Below, one piece after another: positions 37,664 through 47,610 of a DNA stretch of 64,000 nucleotides. The notes under the pieces were generated by a model. It saw only the letters and a list, made by a program, of their open reading frames with translations. It had not been told where the DNA came from and ran no database searches. The stretch's first letter is position 1. Each line of letters starts with the position of its first letter. The stretch is taken from NCBI GenBank assembly GCA_963844395.1, contig CAWJNX010000002.1, positions 930,001 through 994,000 of the forward strand, read 5' to 3'. The position numbers were made by a program, and so were the translations under genes. This DNA comes from VRUE01 sp963844395 (lineage in GTDB: Bacteria > Actinomycetota > Thermoleophilia > Solirubrobacterales > 70-9).

Positions 37664-38501
37664 CGGTGGCCAGCAGGCCCAGCCCGACGATCACCGCCCC
37701 CAGCCATACGAGCAGGCCGAGGATCGGGATCAGGGCGGCCACGCGGAGGATTGCCAGACCGGCGAGGAAGGCAAGGATCCGCCCGCGCGGCGGCTTGACG
37801 ATCGTCCGGCCGAGCGCCCAGGCCGCGGTGACGTAAGCGATCGCGGCCAGCGGCAGCAATGCCAGTCCGATCCCAACCGCGAGCGGGAGGCCGACGAGGG
37901 TGACCGCGGCGAGGACGGCGGCGAGGGGAAGCACGATGAAGATCCCAATCCCGATCGCGATCACCAGGCCGATCCTCCCGCCTGCCCGCACGACGATCGC
38001 GTCGGCGGCGCGCGGCGCGAGCAGCAGAAGTAGGACGCCGAGGATCGCGAAGGAAACGGTCACCGCGAGCCAGAGGACGAAGGCGCCGATGAAGGGCAGG
38101 AAATCGGCCGCGGCGCTCCAGTTCTCCTCCTCGACCGTGCCCGAGACGGTGGCCGCGGGGGCGATCCGCGGCGCCTCATCGCCGTAAATCAGATCGCCAT
38201 CGACACTGGCGGTCGGCAGCAGGCGCGCCCGGCCGCTGATGGTGACCAGGTTGCCGTCGATGCGGCCGCCGACCAGCACGTCGCCGGCGACGACGACGAC
38301 GTCGCCGTCCACCCGGCCGTCGATGCGGGTGTCGCCGTTGGCGACGAAGACGCCATCGACGACTTCGCCCCGCTCGACCGTGACGTCGCCGTTGACGACG
38401 ACGATCGCCTCGTCGCTCTCGCCCTGCGCGGTCGCTGCACCGGCGGGGGCAGCGACGACGAGCGCGAGGAGCGCTGCGGCGAAATACGTAAGGCGTCGCA
38501 C
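37596..38501 (-). CDS. Polymer-forming (bactofilin-like) membrane protein
   Basis: ATG 38501 with a signal peptide (LLALVVAAPAGAA). Residues 30-110 form a short beta-helix-like repeat (VVNGDVTVERGEVVDGVFVANGDTRIDGRVDG..VVVAGDVLVGGRIDGNLVTI), the pattern of polymer-forming cytoskeletal/bactofilin-like domains, followed by four to five membrane helices. The beta-helix would lie outside the membrane. 301 residues. Role unknown. Confidence 0.75.
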   Translation of the reverse strand: MRRLTYFAAALLALVVAAPAGAATAQGESDEAIVVVNGDVTVERGEVVDGVFVANGDTRIDGRVDGDVVVVAGDVLVGGRIDGNLVTISGRARLLPTASVDGDLIYGDEAPRIAPAATVSGTVEEENWSAAADFLPFIGAFVLWLAVTVSFAILGVLLLLLAPRAADAIVVRAGGRIGLVIAIGIGIFIVLPLAAVLAAVTLVGLPLAVGIGLALLPLAAIAYVTAAWALGRTIVKPPRGRILAFLAGLAILRVAALIPILGLLVWLGAVIVGLGLLATAIWAARQPAVARAPAAARAPGS

Positions 38502-38511
38502 TGCTATCAGA

Positions 38512-38904
38512 CTAGCTCGCCATCGGGTCCGGCTCGCCCAGCTTCGAGAGGTCGGGAGGCTCGTAGGCCTGGCCGGGGATACCGCCGAGAATCAGCAGTC
38601 GGAGCCAGTCCGGGCCAGGCCAGATCTTGCGCTTGGTTCCGGGCGAGATCCGGGCGACGTGATCGGGGTCGAGCGGAAAGCGCTCGCCGGCGATTTCGAT
38701 CTCGCCACGACCGCGCAGCGCGATGAAGACCTCCTCCTGGCCGTCGTGCTCGTGGTCGTGCTCGGGGTAATCCTCGAAGTTGGGCGGCAGGTCGAGGATC
38801 TGCATGCCGAACGACTCGACGCCAAGCTCCGCCCGGGCACGCTTGAAGGCGCCGCGGTACACCGCCTCCATCTCGTCGATCTTCTTCACCGTGTAGTCGC
38901 TCAT
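38512..38904 (-). CDS. Cupin-domain protein
   Basis: A 130-residue single-cupin protein from ATG 38904. Metal-binding motif 1 appears in YPEHDHEHDGQEEVFIALRG and motif 2 in DHVARISPGTKRKIWPG. Shares its upstream region with the divergent TetR regulator gene, which carries a 12-bp palindrome, so it may be the regulator's target. Substrate unknown. Confidence 0.8.
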   Translation of the reverse strand: MSDYTVKKIDEMEAVYRGAFKRARAELGVESFGMQILDLPPNFEDYPEHDHEHDGQEEVFIALRGRGEIEIAGERFPLDPDHVARISPGTKRKIWPGPDWLRLLILGGIPGQAYEPPDLSKLGEPDPMAS

Positions 38905-38971
38905 CGCTTCTCCCTTCGAGGTGGTTTGGCCCGCTTGGCCGGGAAGGCCGTCGCGGCGATTACCCCATCGT

Positions 38972-38983
38972 ACGAACGTTCGT
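38972..38983. promoter_or_regulatory. TetR operator candidate
   Basis: ACGAACGTTCGT is a perfect 12-bp palindrome 22 bp before the GTG of the TetR-family gene and between it and the divergent cupin gene, consistent with autoregulation. It overlaps a possible promoter (TGTATTCT at 38991). Confidence 0.65.
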
Positions 38984-39005
38984 GCTTTTTTGTATTCTGG
39001 TCAGC

Positions 39006-39614
39006 GTGAGCGCAACCGCAACGTATGCCCGTTCGGGCGCCGAGTCCGGCAAGGGCGCCGGGACGAGAGCGGCGATCCTCGATCGCGCCGTCGACCTCGC
39101 CTCCGCTGAGGGCCTTGAGGGGCTGACGATCGGCCGCCTCTCAAGCGAGCTGGAGATGAGCAAGAGCGGGCTCTTCGCCCACTTCGGCTCCAAGCAGGAG
39201 CTGCAGCTGGCGACGGTCAACGCAGCCGCGAGGCGCTTCCGCCGCGCGGTGATCGACCCTGCCATGGATGCCCCCGACGGGGCTCGGCGCCTGCGGGCGA
39301 TGGCGGACGCCTACCTGGCGCACGTCGACGCCGGCGCCTACTCCGGCGGCTGCTTCTGGGCCTCGACCTCCGCGGAGTACGACGATCGGCCGGGACCGGT
39401 GCGGGACGCGATCGCCGCCGCTTTGGACGCCTGGCTCAAAGAGCTGGAGCGCCAGGCCAGGATCGCCGGGATGGAGAGCCCCGACCGCGTCGCTTTCGAG
39501 CTATACGCGGTAGCGATGGGAGCGAACTCTCGCTACCGGCTGTCCGGCGACCGTCGGGTCTTCGAGTACGCCCGCGAGGCGACCGAGCGGCTGCTGGGCG
39601 GAGGACACGAGTGA
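39006..39614 (+). CDS. TetR-family transcriptional regulator
   Basis: GTG 39006 gives about 203 residues. The HTH reads TRAAILDRAVDLASAEGLEGLTIGRLSSELEMSKSGLFAHFGSKQELQLATV, typical of TetR proteins, followed by a C-terminal ligand domain with ACGGCFWAS-like segment (YSGGCFWASTSAEYDD) common in the YxaF/AcnR-like subgroup. It overlaps the downstream SnoaL gene (GTGA) and probably controls it and the cupin gene. Confidence 0.85.
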   Translation: MSATATYARSGAESGKGAGTRAAILDRAVDLASAEGLEGLTIGRLSSELEMSKSGLFAHFGSKQELQLATVNAAARRFRRAVIDPAMDAPDGARRLRAMADAYLAHVDAGAYSGGCFWASTSAEYDDRPGPVRDAIAAALDAWLKELERQARIAGMESPDRVAFELYAVAMGANSRYRLSGDRRVFEYAREATERLLGGGHE

Positions 39615-40013
39615 GCGCGGCCGGCGACGACATCCAGGTCGAGCCGGCGGCCGACTTCGCCCGGCGCTTCGCCGAGTATTGGTCCGCGCCGACGCCGGAG
39701 CGCCTCGACACCGTTCTTGCCGAGCGAGTGCTGCTCGTCGCGCCGATGACGCCCACCACCGACACCCTCGCCGACGGCAAGCGCACCTTCGCCACCCTGC
39801 TCGAGCAGATCCCCGACCTGACCGCCGAGGTACACCGCTGGGGGGCCACCGCCGATGGCGTCCTGATCGAGTTCACGCTGAGCGGGACGGCGGGTGGAAA
39901 CCCGATCTCTTGGACCGCGGTCAACCGCTTTTGTCCTCGGCGACGACGGCCTGGCGACCGAACGCGTGTCCTACTTCGACCCCGCTTCGATTCAGTCGAG
40001 CAACCCGACCTGA
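39611..40013 (+). CDS. SnoaL/NTF2-like protein (one frameshift)
   Basis: GTG 39611 overlaps the TetR stop. NTF2-like fold: FARRFAEYWSAPTPERLDTVLAERVLLVAPM, FATLLEQIPDLTAEVHRWGATADGVLIEFTL. After an indel near 39928 it ends VLGDDGLATERVSYFDP and stops at 40011-40013, overlapping the convergent SnoaL gene by about 22 bp. Substrate unknown. Confidence 0.7.
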
Positions 40014-40426
40014 CGCAGGATCGAGACCGAGTCCGAGTAGACGTCCTTGCGCTTGATCAGACCGTCCTCGAAGGGGATCGAGTCGATGCCGTCCCAGCTG
40101 ACCTTGCGACCGGTCGGCGGCGCCTCGAGGTCGCCGCGCTGCATCGTGTTGACGTGCGTGGCGCTCGCCGTCCACTCCTGCACGACGAGTCCCTCTCGGA
40201 CATAGAGACGCTGCGTCTCGAACGTCAGGTCGGGCCAGCTCTCGAAGATCGCCGCGATATGGGCTCTCACGTCCTCGCCGCTCGCCGACTCGCCCGCGGT
40301 GTGATTGGCGAAGACCATGTCGGGCGCATGCATGGCGATGATCGCAGCGACGTCGTGGGCGTTCCATGCTTCGTTGTAGCGCTCGATCGCCTCGGTTAGC
40401 GCCTCAATGCCATCGCGGTCGCCCAT
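39992..40426 (-). CDS. SnoaL-like ester-cyclase-fold protein
   Basis: A 144-residue intact protein from ATG 40426. The start (IERYNEAWNAHDVAAIIAMHAPDMVF) and middle (SGEDVRAHIAAIFESWPDLTFE, VVQEWTASATH) are typical SnoaL features. Possible polyketide-cyclase-like or small-molecule isomerase; function not predictable. Confidence 0.8.
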   Translation of the reverse strand: MGDRDGIEALTEAIERYNEAWNAHDVAAIIAMHAPDMVFANHTAGESASGEDVRAHIAAIFESWPDLTFETQRLYVREGLVVQEWTASATHVNTMQRGDLEAPPTGRKVSWDGIDSIPFEDGLIKRKDVYSDSVSILRQVGLLD

Positions 40427-40534
40427 CGCGACGACTCTAACCCGGCACGAACCCGTTCGCGAATTTTCACTTCCCGCGCGCCCCGCATGCGTCCGCCCCG
40501 GTTAGCCGTCGCGTGAACCGAAAAAAAAGGGGGG

Positions 40535-40563
40535 TTGACATCAGATGACAGTACAATTAGCAT
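40535..40563 (+). promoter_or_regulatory. Promoter of vapBC
   Basis: TTGACA (40535-40540) and TAGCAT (40558-40563) are separated by 17 bp, and the vapB ATG begins 8 bp after the -10. The transcript would therefore be leaderless or nearly so. Repeated GCATCA motifs overlapping the -10 are possible VapB sites. Confidence 0.5.
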
Positions 40564-40571
40564 CAAGCATC

Positions 40572-40826
40572 ATGCCGAGAACCACGCTGGATCTCAATGC
40601 AACCGTGCTGGAGGAGCTGCGGCAGCGTGCGGCCGGCGAAGGCAAGAGCATGGGGCAGGTCGCGTCAGAGGTCTTGGCCGCCGGACTTCACGATCGGCCG
40701 GTTCGGGAGTTGCCTCCCCTCGGATGGTCGCGCCGCCCGATGGGTCCCTTTAGGGTCGATCTGGAGGACAAGGAGGCGCTCTCCGGTCTGCTGGACAGGG
40801 AGGACCTGGAGCGGGGAAGCCGGTGA
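40572..40826 (+). CDS. vapB: VapB-like ribbon-helix-helix antitoxin
   Basis: ATG 40572; 84 residues. N-terminal RHH domain: RTTLDLNATVLEELRQRAAGEGKSMGQVASEVLAAGL; C-terminal toxin-binding tail with RPMGPFRVDLEDKEALSGLLD. Its stop overlaps the vapC start (GTGA). Confidence 0.85.
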   Translation: MPRTTLDLNATVLEELRQRAAGEGKSMGQVASEVLAAGLHDRPVRELPPLGWSRRPMGPFRVDLEDKEALSGLLDREDLERGSR

Positions 40827-41254
40827 GCGTCGCACTTGACACGAACGTCCTTCTCTACGCCGTCAATCCAAGCGATTCGGCATCGGAGACCGCGTACGCC
40901 CTCGTTGATCGCCTGGCCCGTGGTCCCGAGCTTCTCTTTTTGTTCTGGCCCGTGCTTATGGGATTCCTGCGGCTGTCAACGAACCCGGCTTTAACGGACG
41001 AACCTCTGTCGCCCTCGGAGGCGCTCGCGGTTGTGGACCAACTGGTCGAACGCAGGCATGTCCGCACCCCTGGCGAGGAGCCGGGATTTCTTACCGTCTA
41101 TCGCGACACCGCCTCGGCGGCGACCCGTGGAAAGGACGTGACCGACGCCCATATCGCCACTCTGATGCGCCAACACGGTGTCGGCACCATCTACACCCGC
41201 GATCGCGACTTCCGGCGCTTCGACGGGATCCGGGTCGAGGACCCCTTTGCGTAG
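40823..41254 (+). CDS. vapC: VapC-family PIN toxin
   Basis: GTG 40823; 143 residues, intact. Catalytic acidic residues: Asp in VALDTNVLLYAV, a Glu after LLFLFWPVLMGFLRL, Asp in KDVTDAHIATL and Asp in TRDRDFRRFDGI. Canonical type II toxin RNase paired with the upstream RHH antitoxin. Part of a locally less GC-rich stretch. Confidence 0.88.
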   Translation: MSVALDTNVLLYAVNPSDSASETAYALVDRLARGPELLFLFWPVLMGFLRLSTNPALTDEPLSPSEALAVVDQLVERRHVRTPGEEPGFLTVYRDTASAATRGKDVTDAHIATLMRQHGVGTIYTRDRDFRRFDGIRVEDPFA

Positions 41255-41285
41255 GCCTGAGGGCTCGGGGCTGCAGGGACCGTCG

Positions 41286-41951
41286 TCAGGCGACGCGCAT
41301 GTCCTGAATCGGTTGCAGCCAGCGTTCGACCTCGGGGGCCACGGTGGCGGGTACGTCGCTCATCGCCGCGACATCGTCCGGCGTCCAAAGGCGTCTGATG
41401 TGAAGCGACAGCTTTTCTCTAGCGGAGTCCAGTTGGGGGCGCATTCCGTTGAGCTCGATCGGGATGCTTGAAGGTGAGATCTCAGCCAGCGAGATCCGTT
41501 TCCGCTCCGTCCCCTCGGCGCCCTGGAAGACCGGCTTGCCGTCCGCTCCAACGTTGGCCTGGCGCACATAGACCACCACCATCCAGTCCGGCAAGGTACG
41601 CAGGAACTTCCTAGCCGCGGGGAGACGCAGCCAGCTGGTCATCTTCTCCAGTTGCTCGTCGAACCAGCCGATGGTGTTGAGTGCGAGCCCCTCGTCGCTC
41701 AGGTCCAGGGTCATGTTCACGAACCGGAAGTCCCTCTCGCTATTGGTCTGTGCCCAGGCGGTGTTGAACCGTCTTCCCATGCGCCCGGCCCGAATCGAGC
41801 CCAGCACGGGATCGAACCGCTGCGGGCCAATTTTATTTCGGACCTCGGCCCATAGCTGGAGCAATCGCTCCTTTGCCTCGCTCCCCCCAGCAGAGTCCCT
41901 TTTGTCTGAGGGTTGCGAAAACCACTCGAAAAGAGGGGCGAGCTCAGCCAT
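41286..41951 (-). CDS. Hypothetical protein in the accessory island
   Basis: A 221-residue intact reading frame (ATG 41951) with ordinary coding character but less GC-rich codon use than the core genes. Visible segments: LLQLWAEVRNKIGPQRFDP, RDFRFVNMTLDLSDEGL, WFDEQLEKMTSWLRLPAARKFL, DWMVVVYVRQANVG and VPATVAPEVERWLQP. No signal peptide or helix anchors. I recognise no family. Next to vapBC and a truncated recX, it may be recently acquired cargo. Confidence 0.65.
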   Translation of the reverse strand: MAELAPLFEWFSQPSDKRDSAGGSEAKERLLQLWAEVRNKIGPQRFDPVLGSIRAGRMGRRFNTAWAQTNSERDFRFVNMTLDLSDEGLALNTIGWFDEQLEKMTSWLRLPAARKFLRTLPDWMVVVYVRQANVGADGKPVFQGAEGTERKRISLAEISPSSIPIELNGMRPQLDSAREKLSLHIRRLWTPDDVAAMSDVPATVAPEVERWLQPIQDMRVA

Positions 41952-41980
41952 TGCTTCTGTATTGATAACGATTTAACGTA

Positions 41981-42067
41981 ATGCCTGCCTACGGGGAGAT
42001 CAGAGTGCGGCTGAAGCCACGTGGCATTGAGCAAGCGGGGGTCGAGGCCGCACTGGAAGGGCTCTAG
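41981..42067 (+). pseudogene. RecX C-terminal remnant
   Basis: A 28-codon frame ending at TAG 42065-42067 reads YGEIRVRLKPRGIEQAGVEAAL, the repeated three-helix motif of RecX (IR..L..RGI....IEAAL). Normal RecX is about 150-200 residues, so this is a fragment. It lies exactly at the right border of the less GC-rich stretch 40.5-41.96 kb, suggesting that the acquisition truncated a recX gene. Confidence 0.5.
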
Positions 42068-42072
42068 GCGCG

Positions 42073-43464
42073 ATGGCTACGGACAACCCCGCTAGCGGCG
42101 TGTCGAGGCTGAGCGCCGACGTGGTCGTGGTCGGCGGCGGCCTCTCCGGCCTCTCAGCAGCGAAGGCGCTGGTCGATGCCGAACGCGATGTGGTGGTACT
42201 CGAGGCGCGCGACCGGGTCGGCGGGCGGCTGCTCAATGCGACACTCGGCGGTACGATCAGAGTCAACGTCGGCGGGCAGTGGGTCGGCTCCGACCATGCC
42301 CGCGTGCAGCGGCTCGCCGCCGAGTTGGGGATCGAGATCTTCCCGCAGTTCGGAGAGGGGAAGAACCTGCTCGACGTCAGCGGCACGCGCCGGCTCTACC
42401 GGGGGACGATTCCGCGTGTCGGGCTCCGCGTCCTCTGGGATGTCTTCCTCGCCCGCCGCCGACTTGACCGCCTGGCCGGCGGAGTCGCGGCCGAGGAGCC
42501 GTGGGCCGCCGAGCGGGCCGCGGAGCTGGATCGCCAGACCCTTGCCGGCTGGTGCGCGGACAACGTACGGACCGAGCTGGCGCGCCAGCTGATTGGCCTC
42601 GCCTGCCGCACTGTCTGGGGAGCCGGGCCGGAGGAGCTCTCGATGCTCCACGTCCTCTTCTACGTCAGCTCGGCGGGCGGCTTCGACAAGCTGATCGACA
42701 CCGAGGGCGGCGCCCAGCAGGATCGCCTTGACGGCGGTGCGCAGTCGCTGCCGGTGGGGCTTGCCAAAGCGCTCGGCGATCGCGTCCGGCTCGGTACGCC
42801 CGTTACCAAGATCGCGCAGGGCCAGAACTCGGCGACCGTCGTGGCGGCCGGAATCGAGGTCGAGGCGGGGCGGGTCATAGTCGCGCTGCCCCCTGCGCTC
42901 GTCTCGAAGATCAAGTTCGATCCGCCGCTGCCCGAGCGCCGTCGCCTGCTCGCCGAGCAGTTGCGACCGGGTCGCCTGACCAAGTGCATGGCGCTCTACG
43001 AGCGGCCGTTCTGGCGCGAGGACGGCCTCAGCGGCGAGGCGGTCACCGATGCCGGCCCGGTAACGCTGACCTTCGACAGCTCCCCGCGGGACGGCTCGAC
43101 CGGCGTTCTGCTCGGCTTTGTCGGCGGGCCTGAGGTGGGCGAATTGGATGGGATGGTGGAGGCCGAGCGTCGCGCCGCCGTGCTGGCCTGCTTCGCGCGG
43201 CTCTTCGGAGCGCGGGCCGAGCAGCCGCTCGACTACGTCGAACAGGTGTGGTCCGCGCAGGAGTGGTCTTTGGGCGGACCCACCTCGAACTTCGGTCCAG
43301 GCGGCTGGACCGCTTGCGGTTCAGCATTGCGCGAGCCAGTCGGCGCGGTCCACTGGGCGGGCACCGAGACCGCCACCGTGTGGAGCGGCTATATGGAGGG
43401 CGCGATGCAGGCCGGCGAGCGGGTGGCGGCCGAGGTATTGGAAAGCGGGCGTCCGGTGGGCTAG
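42073..43464 (+). CDS. Flavin monoamine oxidase-family oxidoreductase
   Basis: FAD-dependent amine oxidase. ATG 42073; 463 residues, intact. N-terminal dinucleotide-binding motif DVVVVGGGLSGLSAAKAL with VLEARDRVGGR, the substrate/flavin segment GGQWVGSDHARVQ, and the C-terminal FAD motif GAVHWAGTETATVWSGYMEGAMQAGERVA. The Trp-containing VHWAGTETA loop is typical of MAO/tryptophan-side-chain-type oxidases. Amine substrate unknown. Confidence 0.9.
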   Translation: MATDNPASGVSRLSADVVVVGGGLSGLSAAKALVDAERDVVVLEARDRVGGRLLNATLGGTIRVNVGGQWVGSDHARVQRLAAELGIEIFPQFGEGKNLLDVSGTRRLYRGTIPRVGLRVLWDVFLARRRLDRLAGGVAAEEPWAAERAAELDRQTLAGWCADNVRTELARQLIGLACRTVWGAGPEELSMLHVLFYVSSAGGFDKLIDTEGGAQQDRLDGGAQSLPVGLAKALGDRVRLGTPVTKIAQGQNSATVVAAGIEVEAGRVIVALPPALVSKIKFDPPLPERRRLLAEQLRPGRLTKCMALYERPFWREDGLSGEAVTDAGPVTLTFDSSPRDGSTGVLLGFVGGPEVGELDGMVEAERRAAVLACFARLFGARAEQPLDYVEQVWSAQEWSLGGPTSNFGPGGWTACGSALREPVGAVHWAGTETATVWSGYMEGAMQAGERVAAEVLESGRPVG

Positions 43465-43503
43465 GGTCATGATTACCCGGCCGCCCCATACAACGGAGGT
43501 TCC

Positions 43504-44040
43504 ATGGCCTACGAGATGAACATTCGCGGCACGCAAGACCAGGTCAAGATCCGCAGCCCGTGGGCGGCGGCGCTTCTGCCGATCATCACGCTCGGCATCT
43601 ACCACCTCGTCTGGTGGTACCGGGTGAACCGCGAGCTGCGCGACTACGGCCAGGCCAGGGGCTACGACCTCGGTCAGAACCCGACCAACTCCGTGCTCGC
43701 GCTGGTGCCCGGTTTCCTGATCATTGTGCCGCCCCTGGTCAGCTACTGGCGCGGGACGAAGCGAATCCAGGGTGCATCTCGGCTTGCCGGGAAGGAGCCG
43801 CCCAACGGCTGGATCGCGCTGGTCCTCTACCTCCTGCTGGCGCCCGCTCTCTGGGCCTACATGCAGGTCTCGCTGAATGAAATCTGGCGCGAGGAGGCCG
43901 AGGCACTGCCGGGACAGGAACTGCCGCCGCCGCCGGCCGACCAGATGCCGCAGCCGTTGCCCGGACAGCAGCAGCCGTCGGAGACGCCTGGTCAGACGCC
44001 GCCGCCCGGCGCCCCGGAGCAGCAGCCGCCTTCGCCTTAG
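43504..44040 (+). CDS. DUF4234 membrane protein
   Basis: ATG 43504 after GGAGG; 178 residues. IRSPWAAALLPIITLGIYHLVWWYRVNRELRDYG is the DUF4234 signature, followed by SVLALVPGFLIIVPPLVSYW, a third helix (GWIALVLYLLLAPALWAYM) and a Pro/Gln-rich C-terminal tail (PPPPADQMPQPLPGQQQP). Function of the family is unknown. Confidence 0.82.
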   Translation: MAYEMNIRGTQDQVKIRSPWAAALLPIITLGIYHLVWWYRVNRELRDYGQARGYDLGQNPTNSVLALVPGFLIIVPPLVSYWRGTKRIQGASRLAGKEPPNGWIALVLYLLLAPALWAYMQVSLNEIWREEAEALPGQELPPPPADQMPQPLPGQQQPSETPGQTPPPGAPEQQPPSP

Positions 44041-44070
44041 AGCAGGCCAGCGGGGGCCTACACTCGCCGG

Positions 44071-45063
<993 letters not shown>

Positions 45064-45073
45064 CCGAAGCGCG

Positions 45074-46099
45074 ATGGCGGACGGCAAGGCACGCAGCGCG
45101 CTTCCGATCGACCTTCCGGGCGGCGACGCCAGCCCGCTGCGCAAGATCCTCAGCCGGCTGGCGATCGCCCTGGCCCTAATCGCTCTTGTGGCCGGCGTCT
45201 CCTACGCCGGACGCGAGGGCTACGCCGACCCCGAGGACGGCGAGATGAGCGTCCTCGACGCCTTCTACTACTCGACGGTCTCGATCACGACCACCGGCTA
45301 CGGCGACATCCGCCCGGTCACCGACGGGGCGCGGCTGGTGACGACGGTGGTCGTCACGCCGGCCCGCGTGCTCTTCCTCATACTGCTCGTCGGGACCACC
45401 CTGGAGATACTGGCCGAACGCAGCCGCGAGGCCTTTCGACTTGCTCGTTGGAGGAGACGCTTGAAGGACCACACGATCGTTTGCGGGTACGGCGTCAAGG
45501 GACGCAGCGCGGTGACCACGCTGCTCAGCAAGGGAAAGACGCCCGAGCAGATCGTCGCGATTGAGCCCGACGCCCAGGCGCGGGCCCGGGCGACCGCCGA
45601 CGGGCTCGCCGCGGTTGCCGGCAGCGCCGCCACGCAGGAGGTGCTGATCGAGGCCGGCATTAAGACGGCCTCGGCGCTGATCGTCGCTCCCGACCGCGAC
45701 GACACGGCTGTGCTGATTGCGCTTACCGCCCGCGAGCTGAACGCGGAGGTGACCATCGTCGCTTCGGTGCGCGAGGAGGAGAACGTCCATCTCCTGCACC
45801 AGAGCGGCGCCGACGCGGTGATCACCTCCTCCGGGGCGGCGGGCCGGCTGCTCGGCCTCTCGACCGAGACGCCGCAGGTGACCGAGGTGATGGAGGACCT
45901 GCTGACCGTCGGCGAGGGACTCGACCTCGCCGAGCGCAGGATCGGGCCGGGCGACGCGGGGCCGGTTCCGCGCCGCGCCCACGAGGCGATCATCCTCGCC
46001 ATCGTCCGCGACGGCGAGGTGATCCGCTTCGACGACGAGCGCGCCGCCGAGCTGCACGACGGCGATCGGGTCCTCGAGCTATTCAGCCACCGCCACTGA
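45074..46099 (+). CDS. Potassium channel with TrkA-N and TrkA-C domains
   Basis: ATG 45074; 341 residues, intact. Two-helix pore with selectivity filter TTTGYGD at 72-78, second helix containing TVVVTPARVLFLILLVG, then an RCK/TrkA-N Rossmann domain (HTIVCGYGVKGRSAV, VAIEPDAQARARA, GSAATQEVLIEAGI, SALIVAPDRDDTAV) and a TrkA-C domain at the end (ILAIVRDGEVIRFD). Probable cytosolic nucleotide-gated K+ channel of the Kch/MthK type. Confidence 0.9.
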   Translation: MADGKARSALPIDLPGGDASPLRKILSRLAIALALIALVAGVSYAGREGYADPEDGEMSVLDAFYYSTVSITTTGYGDIRPVTDGARLVTTVVVTPARVLFLILLVGTTLEILAERSREAFRLARWRRRLKDHTIVCGYGVKGRSAVTTLLSKGKTPEQIVAIEPDAQARARATADGLAAVAGSAATQEVLIEAGIKTASALIVAPDRDDTAVLIALTARELNAEVTIVASVREEENVHLLHQSGADAVITSSGAAGRLLGLSTETPQVTEVMEDLLTVGEGLDLAERRIGPGDAGPVPRRAHEAIILAIVRDGEVIRFDDERAAELHDGDRVLELFSHRH

Positions 46100-46136
46100 G
46101 CAGCGGCGGGTTCGTCTGGCTGGTTAGCCAACTACC

Positions 46137-47582
46137 ATGCTGTCGATGCCGGCCGAGACCGCAGCTCCCGTCGCCAAACCGCAGCAGATGTCGGCTAACC
46201 CGGTGCGGCGGATCGCTGAAGACGTCGCCACCGAGTGGCGCAGCCGCGGCAGATTCCCGCCCGGCCCCACCGACTTCAGCATCTCCCGCACCCACAAGAT
46301 CGCCCACGATCCGCTGCCGATCCTGCTCTCGAACTACGAGGAGCATGGGCCGATCTTCAGCCTCCGCCTCCTCCACAGCCGCGTCGTCTTCATGCTCGGT
46401 CCGGAAGCGAACCACTTCGTCACCGTCGCCCACCCAGAGAACTTCCACTGGCGCGAGGGCAGCTTCGGCGATCTGATCCCGCTGCTCGGCGACGGCCTGC
46501 TGACGATCGACGACGAGTACCACGACCGCGCCCGGGCGATCATGCTGCCCGCCTTCCACCGCCGGCAGCTGGACGCGATGGTCGAGGCGATGACTGTGGA
46601 GGCTGAGGCCGTGATCGCGACGCTCCGTTCCGGCGAGGTCGTCGACATCTACGAGTGGATGCGCAACCTGGCGATGCGGATCGCGATGCGGGCGCTACTC
46701 GGGCTCGACCCCGACGAGGCCGGCAAAGGCGCTGCCGCGGCAGAGCATTTCGAGCGCGCCCTCGGCTTCTACGGGATCGACTATCCGCTGCGCTTGTTGC
46801 GCGGGCCGGGCTCGCCCTGGCGGCGGATGAACGCTTCGCGGAAGGTGCTCGACGAAATCGTCTTCGGCGAGATCTCCCACCGCAGAGCCGAACCGCCCGA
46901 GAGCGAAGGTCGGGACATCCTCAGCTTGCTGCTCGGCGCCCGCGGCGAGGCGGGCGAGGCGTTCACCGACCGCGAGGTGCGCGACCAGGTGATGACGCTG
47001 ATGTTCGCCGGCCACGACACCTCGACCTCGACCCTCACCTTCATGATGCACGACCTGGCCCGCCACCCGGACGTGGTGGAGCGCTTGTGCGAGGAGCAGG
47101 ACCGGGTCCTCGGCGGCTCTACGCCGAGCGTCGAGCAGCTCGGCAGCGAGATGCCCTACCTCGACATGGTCCTCGACGAGGTGCTCCGCCTCTACCCGCC
47201 GGCCTGGATCGGCCCGCGCCGTGCCGTGCGCGAGTTCGAATTCGCCGGCTGCACCGTGCCCAAGGGGGCATACGTCAACTACAGCTCCTGGGCGAGCCAC
47301 CGCATCGCCGAGGTCTTCCCCGATCCCGAGGCCTTCATCCCGGAGCGCTTCACCCCCGAGCGCAAGGCGGCGCTGCCACGCGGCGCCTACGTCCCCTTCG
47401 GTGGCGGCAGCCGCATCTGCATCGGCAAGCGCTTCGGCCAGACCGAGGTGAAGCTGGTCGCGACGATGCTGCTGCAGCGTCTGCGCCTTGACGCGCTTCC
47501 GGGGCGCACGATGACCGTGCGCCAGATGCCGACCCTCTCGCCGAAGGGTGGTCTGAAGATGCGGGTGCTGCCCCGCGCCTGA
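46137..47582 (+). CDS. Cytochrome P450
   Basis: ATG 46137; 481 residues, intact. I-helix oxygen-binding motif FAGHDTSTSTL, K-helix ExxR in VLDEVLRLYPP, PERF motif FIPERFTPERK and heme-binding loop YVPFGGGSRICIGKRFG with Cys428. The length and FPPGP start are closer to CYP families of fatty-acid/terpenoid hydroxylases (CYP4/CYP102-like group) than to short soluble actinobacterial CYPs. No ferredoxin gene is adjacent. Substrate unknown. Confidence 0.93.
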   Translation: MLSMPAETAAPVAKPQQMSANPVRRIAEDVATEWRSRGRFPPGPTDFSISRTHKIAHDPLPILLSNYEEHGPIFSLRLLHSRVVFMLGPEANHFVTVAHPENFHWREGSFGDLIPLLGDGLLTIDDEYHDRARAIMLPAFHRRQLDAMVEAMTVEAEAVIATLRSGEVVDIYEWMRNLAMRIAMRALLGLDPDEAGKGAAAAEHFERALGFYGIDYPLRLLRGPGSPWRRMNASRKVLDEIVFGEISHRRAEPPESEGRDILSLLLGARGEAGEAFTDREVRDQVMTLMFAGHDTSTSTLTFMMHDLARHPDVVERLCEEQDRVLGGSTPSVEQLGSEMPYLDMVLDEVLRLYPPAWIGPRRAVREFEFAGCTVPKGAYVNYSSWASHRIAEVFPDPEAFIPERFTPERKAALPRGAYVPFGGGSRICIGKRFGQTEVKLVATMLLQRLRLDALPGRTMTVRQMPTLSPKGGLKMRVLPRA

Positions 47583-47610
47583 CCCCCCGTCTGTATCTTT
47601 TTAGACGACG

